Shown: positions 53,358 through 63,077, counted from the first letter of the stretch. The stretch: 64,000 nt of DNA from Natronosalvus sp042663485 (GCA_042663485.1 JBHTAF010000001.1), one strand, 5' to 3'. The notes: generated from the sequence alone by a model not told the origin. Program-made: numbers and translations.

Positions 53358-54670
53358 CCGCGCACCTCCGATCCGGCCCGGTCGCCCGCGACGAACCCCG
53401 TCGCGAGCGAGACGCCGCTGCCGGACTTCTCGGCGGCGAAGTCGTAGCCCGAGAGGACGCCACCGGCCGCTTGCAGGTTCGCGAACTCGAGGTCGCCCAC
53501 GGCGTCGAGCGGGCGCAACTCGCGGTCGACGCTCACGCCGAATCGGGCGAACGGATGGTCGCCGAAGGCGTCGCCGTCGAACCAGTCGTAGCGGTCCGGC
53601 GGCGCCTCGACGTGGCAGTCGAAGATGGGTTCGAAGACTCGCTCGCGTTCGGATCGAACGCCCTTGCCGACGAGACCGCCGGTGGCGAGGACGTACTCGT
53701 CGGCGCGGTAGGGGACGTCTCGGCCCTTGCGGTCGACGAGGACGTGTTCGATTCGCGCCGAACTCGAGTCTCCGACTCCGTCGGCGGAACGCTCGTCCAC
53801 CTGGTAATCCACGACGGGAACGCCCGTCGTGACGCGAACGCCGGCGTCCTCGAGCGCGTCGTACAGGTGGTCCTCGAGGCGCATTCCGGGCAGGCTTGGC
53901 GGCCCCGAAGGCACTTCGAAGACGTCGACGCCGAGGCGCTCCTCGAGGTCCCGGCGGACAGTCGCGTGATTGTCGTCGCCGAGGATCGGCGGGAAGCCCA
54001 CCCGCGATTCGCTCTCGAGCCGGTCGCGAACGATCGCGGCCAGCGCGGCGCGCGCGGACGTCTCGCCCCGGCCGACGTCAACAGTCTCGTCGCGGTCGAG
54101 CAGGTGAGCGTACCGAGTCACCTTCGCGTCGTCGCGCCGGATGCCCGGGAACGAGAGGGTGACGCCGCGAGCCTCGAACGGAGCGCCCGTCTCCTCGAGG
54201 TGGGCCGCGGCGAGCGGGGCGTCGAACTCGGGGAGCGTTTCGAAACCGACGAGCAGCGTCTCTCGAGGATCGCTCGCGAGCCCTGACGCGACGCCGGTGG
54301 GGTAGCGGGCCGTGGGCTTGATCGCGCCGCTCGAGGTGGGGACGAGCGCGTTGGCGTCCGTGTGCTCGCCCGCGTAGGCGTCGCCGACGATCGCGTCGAA
54401 GAAGAGCAGCGCCTCGCGAATCGAATCGCTGCCCACGCGCTCGTAGGGGTGCCCCTCTGGGAGCGACTCGAGCGCGTCGAATGGGTCGGCGAGCGGCCCC
54501 TGGCCGTTGGGCGCGTACCCGAGCACGTCGATCAGCCCGCTGGCGTGTCGGAGTGTGCTCTGCTTGTAGGTGAGCAGGCGAACCTGGACGCCCCGTTCGG
54601 CCGCGGCGAGCGCCGCCGTCGTACCGGCGAGTCCGCCGCCGATGACGAGTACGTCGTCGGTGATAGCCAT
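53354..54670 (-). CDS. glpB: anaerobic-type glycerol-3-phosphate dehydrogenase subunit B
   Basis: A flavoprotein subunit working with GlpA in oxidation of glycerol 3-phosphate to dihydroxyacetone phosphate. The N-terminus DDVLVIGGGLAGTTAALAAAERGVQVRLL is a Rossmann FAD/NAD motif. YVLATGGLVGKGV and the C-terminal NLQAAGGVLSGYDFAAEKSGSGVSLATG match the GlpB family. The length is 438 residues. The start at 54670 lies one base beyond the glpA stop and has a perfect Shine-Dalgarno sequence (54677-54686). Its end overlaps the 85-codon ORF. Confidence 0.92.
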   Translation of the reverse strand: MAITDDVLVIGGGLAGTTAALAAAERGVQVRLLTYKQSTLRHASGLIDVLGYAPNGQGPLADPFDALESLPEGHPYERVGSDSIREALLFFDAIVGDAYAGEHTDANALVPTSSGAIKPTARYPTGVASGLASDPRETLLVGFETLPEFDAPLAAAHLEETGAPFEARGVTLSFPGIRRDDAKVTRYAHLLDRDETVDVGRGETSARAALAAIVRDRLESESRVGFPPILGDDNHATVRRDLEERLGVDVFEVPSGPPSLPGMRLEDHLYDALEDAGVRVTTGVPVVDYQVDERSADGVGDSSSARIEHVLVDRKGRDVPYRADEYVLATGGLVGKGVRSERERVFEPIFDCHVEAPPDRYDWFDGDAFGDHPFARFGVSVDRELRPLDAVGDLEFANLQAAGGVLSGYDFAAEKSGSGVSLATGFVAGDRAGSEVRG

Positions 54671-54671
54671 C

Positions 54672-56444
54672 TCAGCGATCACCTCCGTCCAGGTCCTCGC
54701 CACGCCGCTGGGAGTCTCGAGGACCGCCGTCAGTCACTACGCTGCCGGCGCCCCCTCGAGCCGAGTCCGGCCGTCCGCCGTCGAACGCGCCGAAGTCGAC
54801 AGACTGGTCGCCATCGACTCGAGCCGGATCACCGTCGGCGTTGAACGTCGTCGCGTGGAGTGCGTAGGTGAGCATCGCCTGGGAGAGCTGTTCGCCCCAG
54901 AGCGCGTGGCGTTCACCCTTCCAGCGCTCCTGGAAGAGTTCGTCGTAGGCGGCTCGCGCCGTCGGCTCGTCGTACTCGGGGTGGAGTTCGTTGGCCATGA
55001 CGTGACAGCAGAAGCCGCCCTGGCAGTTCCCCATAGACGCCCGGGTCCGGATTCGCACAGCGTTCAGGTCGGAGCCGGACTGCTCGATGGCGTCCTGAAT
55101 TTCGGCGCGCGTGACGCCCTCGCAGGTACAGACGACCGGGTTCGGATCGGTGGTTCCGAGCACCTCCTGGGAGCGACTCCCGAGTCGCTGTTTGCTCCGT
55201 CGGGCAATCGGCGAGCGCAGACCGAAGTCGTCCATCGCGTCTTCGAGGGTCTCGAGGTTCTCGCTTCCCGGGAGCGGTTCGCTCGCGGTGTCACAGGTGG
55301 CCCGGTGGCCGAGTTTCTCGCAGACGTGATCGGAAATCTGCTCGGCCATCATCCGGTAGGTGGTGAACTTGCCGCCGACAATGCTGGTGATACCCGAGAC
55401 GCCGTCGCGTTCGGCGTGATCGAGCAGGAAGAAATCCCGGGTGATGTCCGTGGGGTCTACTGTCCCGGTTCCCGGCGGTTCGTACAGCGGACGGACCCCC
55501 CAGAACGAGCGGATCGTGCGGGCCTCCGAGAGGATCGGGACCAGTTCCGAGAGGGTGTCGATCATCAGGTCGACCTCCCAGCCCGCCTCGGGGTAGTCGT
55601 CGGGGTCCTCGACCTCCTCGTCCGTGGTGCCGAGGATGGCCGTCGTCTCGTGGGGGACGACGATGTCGGCGTCGCCTTTCGGTCGACAGCGGTTGATGAC
55701 CGTGTCGACCTGGCGGACGTTCATGATGGTCATGACGCCTTTCGAGGGGCGGACGGCGACCTCGAGGTCGGCCATCTCGCCGATCTGCCCGGCCCACGCG
55801 CCTGTCGCGTTGACGACGTACTCGGCGGTGATCTCCTCGGTGGTGCCGGGCGCCCGGTGGGTTCGCTTTCCGGGACCGGAGTCGTGGCGGACCTCGACGC
55901 CGTAGACGTCGTCGCCCTCGCGAAGCAGGTCGATCACCTCGGCGTGGGTCTCGACGCGCGCGCCGTGAGATTCGGCGTCCATCGCGTTGGCCACGCAGAG
56001 TCTGAAGGGGTCGATCGCGCCATCGGGCACCTGAATCGCCCGCTCGACGTCTTTGGCGAGGTACGGTTCGATTTCGCGGGCTTCCCGTCCCGAGAGGGCG
56101 CGCGCGGGGATGTCACACGCCTTGCAGCCACGCAGCTTCTCCTGGAAGTAGTCGTCCGGATCCTCCGGTCGCTGGACGAACAGCCCGCCGGTCATCTCGA
56201 CGCAGTGGCCGGCGATGTCGCGGAGGACCTCGTTCTCCTCGATGCACTCCTTCGCGCTGGCCTGGTCCGACACGGCGTAGCGGCCCCCGCTGTGGAGCAG
56301 GCCGTGCATTCGCCCGGTCGTCCCGTGTGTAAGGTTTCCCCGCTCGACGAGCGTCACCTCGAGCCCGCGCATCGCCAGGTCCCGGGCGATGCCACAGCCG
56401 GTGGAGCCGCCGCCGACGACGAGTACCTCCGTATCGTATGCCAT
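54672..56444 (-). CDS. glpA: anaerobic-type glycerol-3-phosphate dehydrogenase subunit A
   Basis: The catalytic FAD subunit of glycerol-3-phosphate dehydrogenase, used by haloarchaea also in aerobic growth on glycerol. VLVVGGGSTGCGIARDLAMRGLEVTLVERG is the dinucleotide fold. Conserved segments include GRMHGLLHSGGRY and FFLLDHAERDGVSGITSIVGGKFTTYRMMAEQ. The C-terminal BFD-like [2Fe-2S] domain has CTCEGVTRAEI and GNCQGGFC. The 590 residues end in a polar tail. The ATG at 56444 begins the FAD motif. A TATA-like stretch (GATAAAATAATG on the minus strand, near 56472-56484) supports this start. First gene of the glpAB-ORF-C-Cdc6-like operon, divergent from glpK. Confidence 0.95.
   Translation of the reverse strand: MAYDTEVLVVGGGSTGCGIARDLAMRGLEVTLVERGNLTHGTTGRMHGLLHSGGRYAVSDQASAKECIEENEVLRDIAGHCVEMTGGLFVQRPEDPDDYFQEKLRGCKACDIPARALSGREAREIEPYLAKDVERAIQVPDGAIDPFRLCVANAMDAESHGARVETHAEVIDLLREGDDVYGVEVRHDSGPGKRTHRAPGTTEEITAEYVVNATGAWAGQIGEMADLEVAVRPSKGVMTIMNVRQVDTVINRCRPKGDADIVVPHETTAILGTTDEEVEDPDDYPEAGWEVDLMIDTLSELVPILSEARTIRSFWGVRPLYEPPGTGTVDPTDITRDFFLLDHAERDGVSGITSIVGGKFTTYRMMAEQISDHVCEKLGHRATCDTASEPLPGSENLETLEDAMDDFGLRSPIARRSKQRLGSRSQEVLGTTDPNPVVCTCEGVTRAEIQDAIEQSGSDLNAVRIRTRASMGNCQGGFCCHVMANELHPEYDEPTARAAYDELFQERWKGERHALWGEQLSQAMLTYALHATTFNADGDPARVDGDQSVDFGAFDGGRPDSARGGAGSVVTDGGPRDSQRRGEDLDGGDR
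54677..54686 (-). promoter_or_regulatory. strong Shine-Dalgarno site of glpB
   Basis: On the minus strand GGAGGTGATC is a full match to the complement of the archaeal 16S rRNA 3' end. It lies about seven bases ahead of the glpB ATG at 54670. It overlaps the last codons of glpA and supports translation of an internal operon gene. Confidence 0.7.
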
Positions 56445-56770
56445 CCGTTGACTCAACGACGGGGCGACGCCCCATTATTTTATCGGTGGTCAGCCAACAG
56501 CCATAACAATCACCGTTTTTCGCGACAGTTAGCCGTCGTGTCAGGAATCCTCGCGGGTCAGGCGAGCACGGGCGAGAAACGGACCATAAACTCGTCTACT
56601 CGACGCATCTCGCCACGAAGAGTTTGATTCGCAGAGTTTACCTCGAGAAATACATAAATTCCGGATTACATATTGGGCAATGTTTATACCGATCGTTGGT
56701 GTTGTTTATCAGTAATACCGGATCGACGGTAAAGATGTTCGCAACCGAGCGACACAACGGGTGACCACCA
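56445..56770. promoter_or_regulatory. divergent glpA/glpK promoter region
   Basis: The region is AT-rich compared with the genes. On the minus side GATAAAATAATG (about 56472-56484) serves glpA. On the plus side GTTTATA (56682-56688) and GTTTATC (56704-56710) are glpK TATA candidates, implying a leader of about 40-60 bases. ATACCGATCG (56687-56696) and ATACCGGATCG (56715-56725) are similar short sequences that could be regulator half-sites. GlpR is the known glycerol regulator of Haloferax, but no glpR gene is in the window. Confidence 0.55.
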
Positions 56771-58327
56771 ATGACAGACACATACGTCGGCGCAGTAGAC
56801 CAGGGCACGACCGGCACGCGATTCATGGTGTTCGACCACAGCGGCCAGGTCGTCGCCAACGCGTACGAGAAACACGAACAGATCTACCCGGAACCCGGCT
56901 GGGTCGAACACGACCCGATGGAGATCTGGGAGAACACCAAGTCGGTGATCACGAGCGCACTCGGCCAGGCCGGGGTCAGCCCGGACCAGCTCGAGGCCAT
57001 CGGCGTCACCAACCAGCGCGAGACGACGTTGCTCTGGGACGCGGAGTCCGGGAAACCGGTCCACAACGCGCTCGTCTGGCAGGATCGCCGGACGACCAGC
57101 CGCGTCGAGCAACTCGAGGAAGACGGTCTGGTCGGAACGATTCGCGAGAAGACCGGCCTCGAGGCCGACGCCTACTTCTCGGCGACGAAAGCCGAGTGGC
57201 TCCTCGAGAACGCCGATCCGATCAAGATGGAGCGTACCCGGCCCGCGGACATCCAGGACCGCGCGGCCGAGGGCGACGTCCTCTTCGGGACCATCGACAC
57301 CTGGCTGATCTACAACCTCACGGGCAACCACATCACCGAGGTCACGAACGCCTCGCGGACGATGCTCTACAACATCCACGACCTCGAGTGGGACGACGAG
57401 TTGCTCGAGGAGTTCGGCGTGTCCCGGGAGATGCTCCCCGAAGTTCGCCCCTCGAGCGACGAGGACACCTACGGGACGACCGACCCGGACGGCTTCCTCG
57501 AGGCCGAAATTCCGGTCGCGGGCGCGCTCGGCGACCAACAGGCGGCGCTGTTCGGCCAGACCTGTTTCGACGCCGGCGAGGCGAAGAACACCTACGGCAC
57601 GGGCTCGTTCTTCCTCATGAACACCGGCGAGGAAGCCGTCGAGTCCGAGCACGGCCTGCTCACCACCATCGGCTTCCAGCGCTCGGGTGAACCCGTCCAG
57701 TACGCCCTCGAGGGCGCCATCTTCATCACCGGCGCGGCGATCGAGTGGCTCGAGGACATGACGCTGATCGACGACCCGGCCGAGACGGCGGAACTGGCCC
57801 GGAGCGTCGACTCGACAGACGGCGTCTACGTCGTTCCAGCCTTCACGGGTCTGGGCGCCCCGCACTGGGACCAGCGCGCCCGCGGGACCATCGTCGGGCT
57901 GACCCGCGGTACCCGCAAGGAACACGTCGTTCGGGCGACCCTCGAGTCCATCGCCTACCAGACCCGCGACGTCGCCGAGGCGATGGAAGCCGACTCGGGC
58001 ATCGAGATGCGCGACCTCAAGGTCGACGGCGGCGCGGTCAAGAACAACTACCTCTGCCAGCTCCAGTCGGACATCATCGGCTCGGAGATTTCCCGTCCCG
58101 TCGTCGACGAGACGACGGCCCTGGGGTCGGCCTACGCGGCCGGCCTGGCGGTGGGCTACTGGGGCGACGTCGAGGGGCTGCGCGACAACTGGCAGGTCGA
58201 CCGCGAGTTCACTCCCGAGATGGATTCGGCACAAGCCGACCGCATGTACGGTCGCTGGAGTGACGCCGTCGAGCGCTCGCTCGGCTGGGCCACCGACGAT
58301 GACGGTGACGGTGACGGAGGCGACTGA
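56771..58327 (+). CDS. glpK: glycerol kinase
   Basis: Phosphorylates glycerol with ATP to glycerol 3-phosphate, the first step of glycerol use, an abundant carbon source in salterns. The FGGY-kinase N-terminus GAVDQGTTGTRFMVFDHSG is present. VTNQRETTLLWD, ATKAEWLLEN, the YGTGSFFLMNTG loop, and FTGLGAPHWDQRARGTI follow. The length of 518 residues fits haloarchaeal enzymes, with an acidic tail. The membrane-protein gene begins two bases after its stop, so both are co-transcribed. Confidence 0.96.
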   Translation: MTDTYVGAVDQGTTGTRFMVFDHSGQVVANAYEKHEQIYPEPGWVEHDPMEIWENTKSVITSALGQAGVSPDQLEAIGVTNQRETTLLWDAESGKPVHNALVWQDRRTTSRVEQLEEDGLVGTIREKTGLEADAYFSATKAEWLLENADPIKMERTRPADIQDRAAEGDVLFGTIDTWLIYNLTGNHITEVTNASRTMLYNIHDLEWDDELLEEFGVSREMLPEVRPSSDEDTYGTTDPDGFLEAEIPVAGALGDQQAALFGQTCFDAGEAKNTYGTGSFFLMNTGEEAVESEHGLLTTIGFQRSGEPVQYALEGAIFITGAAIEWLEDMTLIDDPAETAELARSVDSTDGVYVVPAFTGLGAPHWDQRARGTIVGLTRGTRKEHVVRATLESIAYQTRDVAEAMEADSGIEMRDLKVDGGAVKNNYLCQLQSDIIGSEISRPVVDETTALGSAYAAGLAVGYWGDVEGLRDNWQVDREFTPEMDSAQADRMYGRWSDAVERSLGWATDDDGDGDGGD

Positions 58328-58329
58328 CC

Positions 58330-59400
58330 ATGGTTCTCGGTGAACTCCTCGAGGCACTGCTCGACCTCGAGATGCTCCTCGCCGCGTTCGGTGGCGGTGC
58401 GTTCGGGGCGGCCCTCGGCGCGCTCCCGGCGTTCATCTTTACGGGGTTCATGGTCATCGCGGGTGAGGCGGCGACGCTGGTCAATCCGGATGCCGAAGCA
58501 ATCACCGCACAGGTCGCGTTCGGCCCGCCGTTCTCGCCGGCGATTAGCTTCGCCGGCGGGGCGGCCGCGACGGCCTACGCTGCTCGCCGGGGCTACATCG
58601 ACACCGCATTCGACTACCACGAGGCGAAGAACATCGCCTACGCCCTCGGGACGAAACCCGACGTGCTCGCCGTGGGCGGCGCCTTCGGCGTCCTCGGGTA
58701 CGTCCTTCAGGTGACCTCGGGGACGCTCGGGTTACCCTGGGATCCCATCGCAATGGGGGTCGTCCTCTCGGCCCTGTTCCACCGGCTGATCCTGGGCTAC
58801 AGCATCATCGGGAAGGTTCGCGGAACGGGTTACTTCGACATGACGCCGTTCGAACGCGAGGAGACGCGGGCGATCACCGACGGCGGCGAGGTGGACGCGG
58901 GAGCAGAGACGGAGGCGGCGGCCGCCCAGAGTTCGCGTCTCGCCGTCGAACCGTGGCTCCCCCACCAGTACGAGTGGGACCACGTCGCCATGATCGGCCT
59001 GGCCGGCGGCCTCCTGGGCGGGTACACGGCGCTCGTCACCGAGAGCCCGTTCCTGGCGTTCGGTATCAGCGCAGCCTCCCTCGTCTTCCTCAACTGCGGC
59101 GTCGAGAAGATTCCGGTCACCCACCACATCACGCTCCCGTCCTCGACGGCCGCGCTGGCGGTCGTCGCGAGCGGCGACGCGGTTCTCGCGGGGACCAGCA
59201 ACGAGGTCGCCCTGATCGTCGCCGCTATCTTCGGGATCATCTGTGCCCTGTTCGGGGAAGCGTTCCAGCGGGTGTTCTACGCCCACGGCGACACCCACTG
59301 GGACCCGCCCGCAGCGGCCATCGTCTTTGGGACAATCCTGATCGCCGTGGCGTTCTTCCTCGGCATCTTCCCCACGACAGTCTGGGTCCCAACGCCCTAA
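58330..59400 (+). CDS. multi-spanning membrane protein of the glycerol operon, putative glycerol facilitator
   Basis: The protein of 356 residues has about eight to ten membrane helices (for example MLLAAFGGGAFGAALGALPAFIFTGFMVIAG, VALIVAAIFGIICALFGEAF and AAIVFGTILIAVAFFLGIF). Its central loop of about 50 residues is acidic and alanine-rich. It has no aquaporin NPA motifs. From memory, a homologous gene follows glpK in Haloferax volcanii, was named glpX there, and was proposed to take part in glycerol uptake. It is not the GlpX fructose bisphosphatase. Gene order is the only functional evidence. Confidence 0.8.
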   Translation: MVLGELLEALLDLEMLLAAFGGGAFGAALGALPAFIFTGFMVIAGEAATLVNPDAEAITAQVAFGPPFSPAISFAGGAAATAYAARRGYIDTAFDYHEAKNIAYALGTKPDVLAVGGAFGVLGYVLQVTSGTLGLPWDPIAMGVVLSALFHRLILGYSIIGKVRGTGYFDMTPFEREETRAITDGGEVDAGAETEAAAAQSSRLAVEPWLPHQYEWDHVAMIGLAGGLLGGYTALVTESPFLAFGISAASLVFLNCGVEKIPVTHHITLPSSTAALAVVASGDAVLAGTSNEVALIVAAIFGIICALFGEAFQRVFYAHGDTHWDPPAAAIVFGTILIAVAFFLGIFPTTVWVPTP

Positions 59401-59574
59401 CATCTGATCACCACCCCTTCTGAGTTACACGCAAAGCAGCGACCTCGAGTCCGGCCCACTCACGCCCACCTCGAGGAGCGATTTCAACTCGGCCCACACA
59501 GTACTCTGATCGTGGCAGGCACAACTGCGATCGAAGACCGACTCCTTTAGGCCTCGCCTCGAGCACCTTTCGAT

Positions 59575-60261
59575 ATGATCGCCGACCCGCCGCTCGTCCT
59601 CGACATCGACGGCACGCTCACCCGCCCGGAGGGGTGGGGAATCGACCCTCGCATCTTCGATCCGCTGCTCGAGTGGGACGCTCCGGTCGTCGTCGCCACC
59701 GGAAAAGCGTTCCCGTATCCCGTCGCCCTCTGTCACTTCGCAGCGATCCCCGAACTCGTCGTCGCCGAGAACGGCGGCGTCGTCTACACCGGCGAATCCG
59801 TCCACTACACCGCCGACCGCGCCGCCGCCCAGGCCGTCGCGGAGGCCTACCAGGAGGCCGGCTACGACCTCGGCTGGGGGCCCGAGGACTCGGTCAACCG
59901 TTGGCGCGAGACCGAGGTCGCCGTCAACCGCGAGCAACCCGAAGGACCCCTCCGGAAACTGGCCGCCGAACACGGCCTCGAGGTCCTCGACACCGGCTAC
60001 GCCTACCACGTCGTCAGTCCGGAGACGAGTAAGGGCCGCGGCGTCGCCCGCCTGGCCGAGCACGTCGGCTTCGCCCTCGAGGACGCGGTGGCCGTCGGCG
60101 ACTCCGAGAACGACGTCTCGACGTTCGAGGCCCTCGGTCGGAGTTTCGCCGTCGCCAACGCGGACGACGCGGCGAAGGCAGCGGCCGACGAGGTGCTCGA
60201 GACGGCTCACGCCGACGGGACGCTGGCGGTGCTCGAGCGGGTTCGTGGCCGTGAGGAGTGA
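59575..60261 (+). CDS. phosphoglycolate phosphatase (archaeal HAD type)
   Basis: A HAD-superfamily phosphatase of 228 residues that hydrolyses 2-phosphoglycolate in the archaeal family. Motif I is VLDIDGTLTRPEGW, with VVATGKAFPYPVAL as motif II (Thr), Lys in SPETSKGRGVARLAEH, and AVGDSENDVSTFEAL as motif IV. The substrate assignment comes from family resemblance, and related sugar phosphatases cannot be excluded. Confidence 0.9.
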   Translation: MIADPPLVLDIDGTLTRPEGWGIDPRIFDPLLEWDAPVVVATGKAFPYPVALCHFAAIPELVVAENGGVVYTGESVHYTADRAAAQAVAEAYQEAGYDLGWGPEDSVNRWRETEVAVNREQPEGPLRKLAAEHGLEVLDTGYAYHVVSPETSKGRGVARLAEHVGFALEDAVAVGDSENDVSTFEALGRSFAVANADDAAKAAADEVLETAHADGTLAVLERVRGREE

Positions 60262-60339
60262 GTCGAATCGCCGCTCGTGTGAACTGCCGGCGACGACACC
60301 ACACGCCTTTTACTCGCGGGCGTCCAATCGCGTTCCATC

Positions 60340-61380
60340 ATGAGCAACGCCGCGGATTCCGGGGCCGACGCGTCGTCGGAGGACGGCGACGTAGACGTAG
60401 ACGGGGACGACGGTGGCGGACCGATGCAAGTCGACTCGCCGAACTACCACCACGAGAACCACACCGCCGCCCAGACCTGCGGGTGGACGGCCAACGCTCT
60501 CCGCGGCGAGGGCAAGTGCTACAAGAACATCTGGTACGGCATCGAATCCCACCGCTGTATCCAGATGACGCCCGTCGTCCGCTGTAACGAACGCTGCGTC
60601 TTCTGCTGGCGCGACCACAACGGCCACGCCTACGAACTCGAGGGCGTCGAGTGGGACGATCCCGAGGCCGTCGTCGACGCCTCCATCCGCCTCCAGAAGA
60701 AGCTCCTCTCGGGCTTTGGCGGCAACGACAAGGTCCCCCGGTCCGTGTTCGAGGAGGCGATGGAGCCCCGCCACGTCGCCATCAGCCTCGACGGCGAGCC
60801 TTCCTTGTATCCCTATCTCCCGGAACTGCTCGAGGCGTTCCACGACCGCGACGTCACGACGTTCCTCGTCTCGAACGGCACCCGCCCCGAGGTCCTGCGC
60901 GAGTGCGACCCGACGCAGCTGTACGTTAGCGTCGACGCCCCCGAACGCTGGACGTTCGACCAGGTCGTCAAGGCCATGGAGGACGACGCCTGGGAGCGCC
61001 TCGTCGAAACGATGGACGTCCTCGCCGAGAAGGACGAGACGCGCACGGTCCTGCGGACGACGTTGATCGACGGCGAGAACATGCGCGACCCGGACTGGTA
61101 CGCCGCCTTCTACCAGCGGGCCGACCCCGACTTCGTCGAACTCAAAGCGTACATGCACGTCGGACACTCCCGCGGCCGACTCGACAGGTCCTCGATGCCC
61201 GATCACGAGGACGTCGCCGAGTTCGCGCGCGAGGTCGCCTCCCACATGCCCGAATTCACCGAGGTGAAGGAGGTCCCCGCCTCGCGGGTCGCCCTGCTCT
61301 CGAAGACCGACGACACGTGGGTCCCGAAACTGAAGAAAGACAGTTCGTTCTGGGAGCGCGACCCTGTCTCGAGCGACTGA
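60340..61380 (+). CDS. taw1: 4-demethylwyosine synthase (TYW1/Taw1)
   Basis: A radical SAM enzyme that builds the tricyclic base of wyosine at position 37 of tRNA-Phe by adding a pyruvate carbon unit to N1-methylguanosine. The SAM cluster is CNERCVFC (Cys82, Cys86, Cys89). The second cluster cysteines are Cys47, Cys60 and Cys73, as in the family. HVAISLDGEPSLYPYL and LKAYMHVGHSRGRLD are conserved. The length is 346 residues with an acidic N-terminal extension. The archaeal form lacks the flavodoxin domain of eukaryotic TYW1. A Trm5-family gene, which would make the substrate, starts about 2.2 kb downstream. Confidence 0.95.
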   Translation: MSNAADSGADASSEDGDVDVDGDDGGGPMQVDSPNYHHENHTAAQTCGWTANALRGEGKCYKNIWYGIESHRCIQMTPVVRCNERCVFCWRDHNGHAYELEGVEWDDPEAVVDASIRLQKKLLSGFGGNDKVPRSVFEEAMEPRHVAISLDGEPSLYPYLPELLEAFHDRDVTTFLVSNGTRPEVLRECDPTQLYVSVDAPERWTFDQVVKAMEDDAWERLVETMDVLAEKDETRTVLRTTLIDGENMRDPDWYAAFYQRADPDFVELKAYMHVGHSRGRLDRSSMPDHEDVAEFAREVASHMPEFTEVKEVPASRVALLSKTDDTWVPKLKKDSSFWERDPVSSD

Positions 61381-61621
61381 GTGCTCCTCCGTTTGGCCTC
61401 GATTGGATCACCACCGGCCGTCAGTGTCGAGACGACAGTCCAGGTAGAGGAAGACCCGCCTCTCGAAGCAGTACCCACGGCTGTCGGTCTCGAAAATGGG
61501 ACGGACCGATCGATACATACCGATGGAGTCGAAACACAATCTCGAGAGGAATTCGGCAGTCGGAGCGATAAACTGCCGACAACCCCATAACAGTTTTGGA
61601 ACGCGTGCCACATTCGGTACG

Positions 61622-61627
61622 CTTATG
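61622..61627 (+). promoter_or_regulatory. TATA-like element of rbkR
   Basis: CTTATG lies 25-30 bases ahead of the ATG at 61652 and decides that start as leaderless. An upstream ATG at 61625 would overlap this element. Confidence 0.45.
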
Positions 61628-61651
61628 CCACGAAGGGGCGAAGCGTCGCGT

Positions 61652-62356
61652 ATGCACGAGACCGTATCGACCACCGTCGGGCACGACGAACTCGCCGTGC
61701 TCAAACTTCTCGCGCTCGACGGCGGTCTCGAGGGCGACATCAAAATCTCCTGTTCGGCCCTCGCGGATCGACTCGAGGCGTCGAATCAGACCGCCTCACG
61801 GCGTCTTCAGCGTCTCGAGAGCGCGGGCTACCTCGAGCGCGACACCGTCGCCGACGGCCAGTGGGTCGTCGTCACCGACGCGGGCGAGGGCGCGCTTCGC
61901 ACCGAGTACGAGGAGTACAAACGGCTCTTCGAGGCCGACCCCGAGGTCGAACTCGAGGGCGTCGTGACCAGCGGCATGGGCGAGGGACGCCACTACATCT
62001 CACTGCCCGGCTACAGCCGCCAGTTTTCCGATCGTCTGGGCTACGAACCCTTCCCCGGGACGCTCAACGTCGAACTCCACGACGAGAGCATGCGCCGGCG
62101 CCGGGCGATGGCCTCCCTCGAGTCGATCCCGATCGACGGCTGGGAGAACGACGAGCGAACGTACGGCCCTGCCGTCTGTCACCCCGCCACCGTCGAGACG
62201 GCCGACGGCGAGCGCTACGAGGCCGCCCACGCGATCGCCCCCGAACGAACCCACCACGACGAGGACCAACTCGAGTTGATCGCCCCCGCGAAACTGCGCG
62301 ACGAACTCGACCTCGAGGACGGCGACCACGTGACGATCACCGTCGGAGACCGCTAA
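61652..62356 (+). CDS. rbkR: CTP-dependent riboflavin kinase / RbkR transcriptional regulator
   Basis: A bifunctional protein of 234 residues. Residues 1-80 form a winged helix (ELAVLKLLALDGG, CSALADRLEASNQTASRRLQRLESAGYLER). The rest is the archaeal CTP-using riboflavin kinase domain (GVVTSGMGEGRHYISLPGYSRQFSDRLGYEPFPGTLNVEL). In archaea this fusion makes FMN and also represses or activates riboflavin genes. The next gene is ribB, one base after the stop, which fits autoregulation of an rbkR-ribB operon. The open frame reaches 61496, but the conserved start is at 61652. Confidence 0.94.
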   Translation: MHETVSTTVGHDELAVLKLLALDGGLEGDIKISCSALADRLEASNQTASRRLQRLESAGYLERDTVADGQWVVVTDAGEGALRTEYEEYKRLFEADPEVELEGVVTSGMGEGRHYISLPGYSRQFSDRLGYEPFPGTLNVELHDESMRRRRAMASLESIPIDGWENDERTYGPAVCHPATVETADGERYEAAHAIAPERTHHDEDQLELIAPAKLRDELDLEDGDHVTITVGDR

Positions 62357-62357
62357 C

Positions 62358-63050
62358 ATGAACGGATCAGATACCACCAACCCCCGCCAGGAACCGCTGA
62401 CAACTGCCACGAGCGTCGAATCGGCCCTCGAGCGCCTGCAAGCTGGCGAGCCGATCCTCGTCCACGACGCGGCCGACCGCGAGGGCGAGACCGACCTGAT
62501 CTACCACGCCGACGCCGTCACGCCCGAGGCCGTCTCCCGCCTGCGCAACGATGCCGGCGGCCTCGTCTGCGTCGCGTTCGAGGACGCGGTCGCCGACGCG
62601 TTCGACCTCCCGTTCTACGACGACGCCGTCGATCACCCGGCGACGGCCGGCCACGACCTGGGCTACGACGAGCGCTCGTCGTTCTCGCTAACGGTCAATC
62701 ACCGAGACACCTACACCGGGATCACCGACAACGACCGGTCGATGACGATTCGATCGCTCGGTGAGGCCGCCGCCGGCCCGGACGAAACCGACTTCGCCGA
62801 GGAGTTTCGCGTCCCCGGCCACGTCCACTTGCTTCGGGCGGCCCCCGATCTCCTCGCTCAGCGCGAGGGCCACACCGAACTGGGCGTCGCCCTGGCCCTC
62901 GAGGCCGACCTGTCGCCCGCCGTCGTCGTCTGTGAGATGCTCGACGACCGGACTGGCGAGGCGCTCGCGCCGGCGGATGCGCGAGCCTACGCCAACCGAC
63001 ACGACTTCGTCTACCTCGAGGGGAGTGACGTTCTGAATTCTCTCAACTGA
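62358..63050 (+). CDS. ribB: 3,4-dihydroxy-2-butanone-4-phosphate synthase
   Basis: Converts ribulose 5-phosphate to the four-carbon unit of riboflavin, with release of formate. The acidic metal/substrate loop is DREGETD (Asp40-Asp46). It is followed by RNDAGGLVCVAF, FSLTVNHRDTYTGITDNDRSMTI and FRVPGHVHLLRAAPDLLAQREGHTELGVAL, all family signatures. The length is 230 residues, with no GTP cyclohydrolase II fusion. It is co-transcribed with the regulator/kinase gene. Confidence 0.95.
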   Translation: MNGSDTTNPRQEPLTTATSVESALERLQAGEPILVHDAADREGETDLIYHADAVTPEAVSRLRNDAGGLVCVAFEDAVADAFDLPFYDDAVDHPATAGHDLGYDERSSFSLTVNHRDTYTGITDNDRSMTIRSLGEAAAGPDETDFAEEFRVPGHVHLLRAAPDLLAQREGHTELGVALALEADLSPAVVVCEMLDDRTGEALAPADARAYANRHDFVYLEGSDVLNSLN

Positions 63051-63077
63051 CTACGTAACTGTACGACCTGTTCCCCC

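Noticed and set aside
58330..59400. Aquaporin-type glycerol channel (GlpF)
   Set aside because: It is a multi-helix protein after glpK, but it lacks the two NPA motifs and the six-helix duplicated layout, so it is not a classical GlpF.
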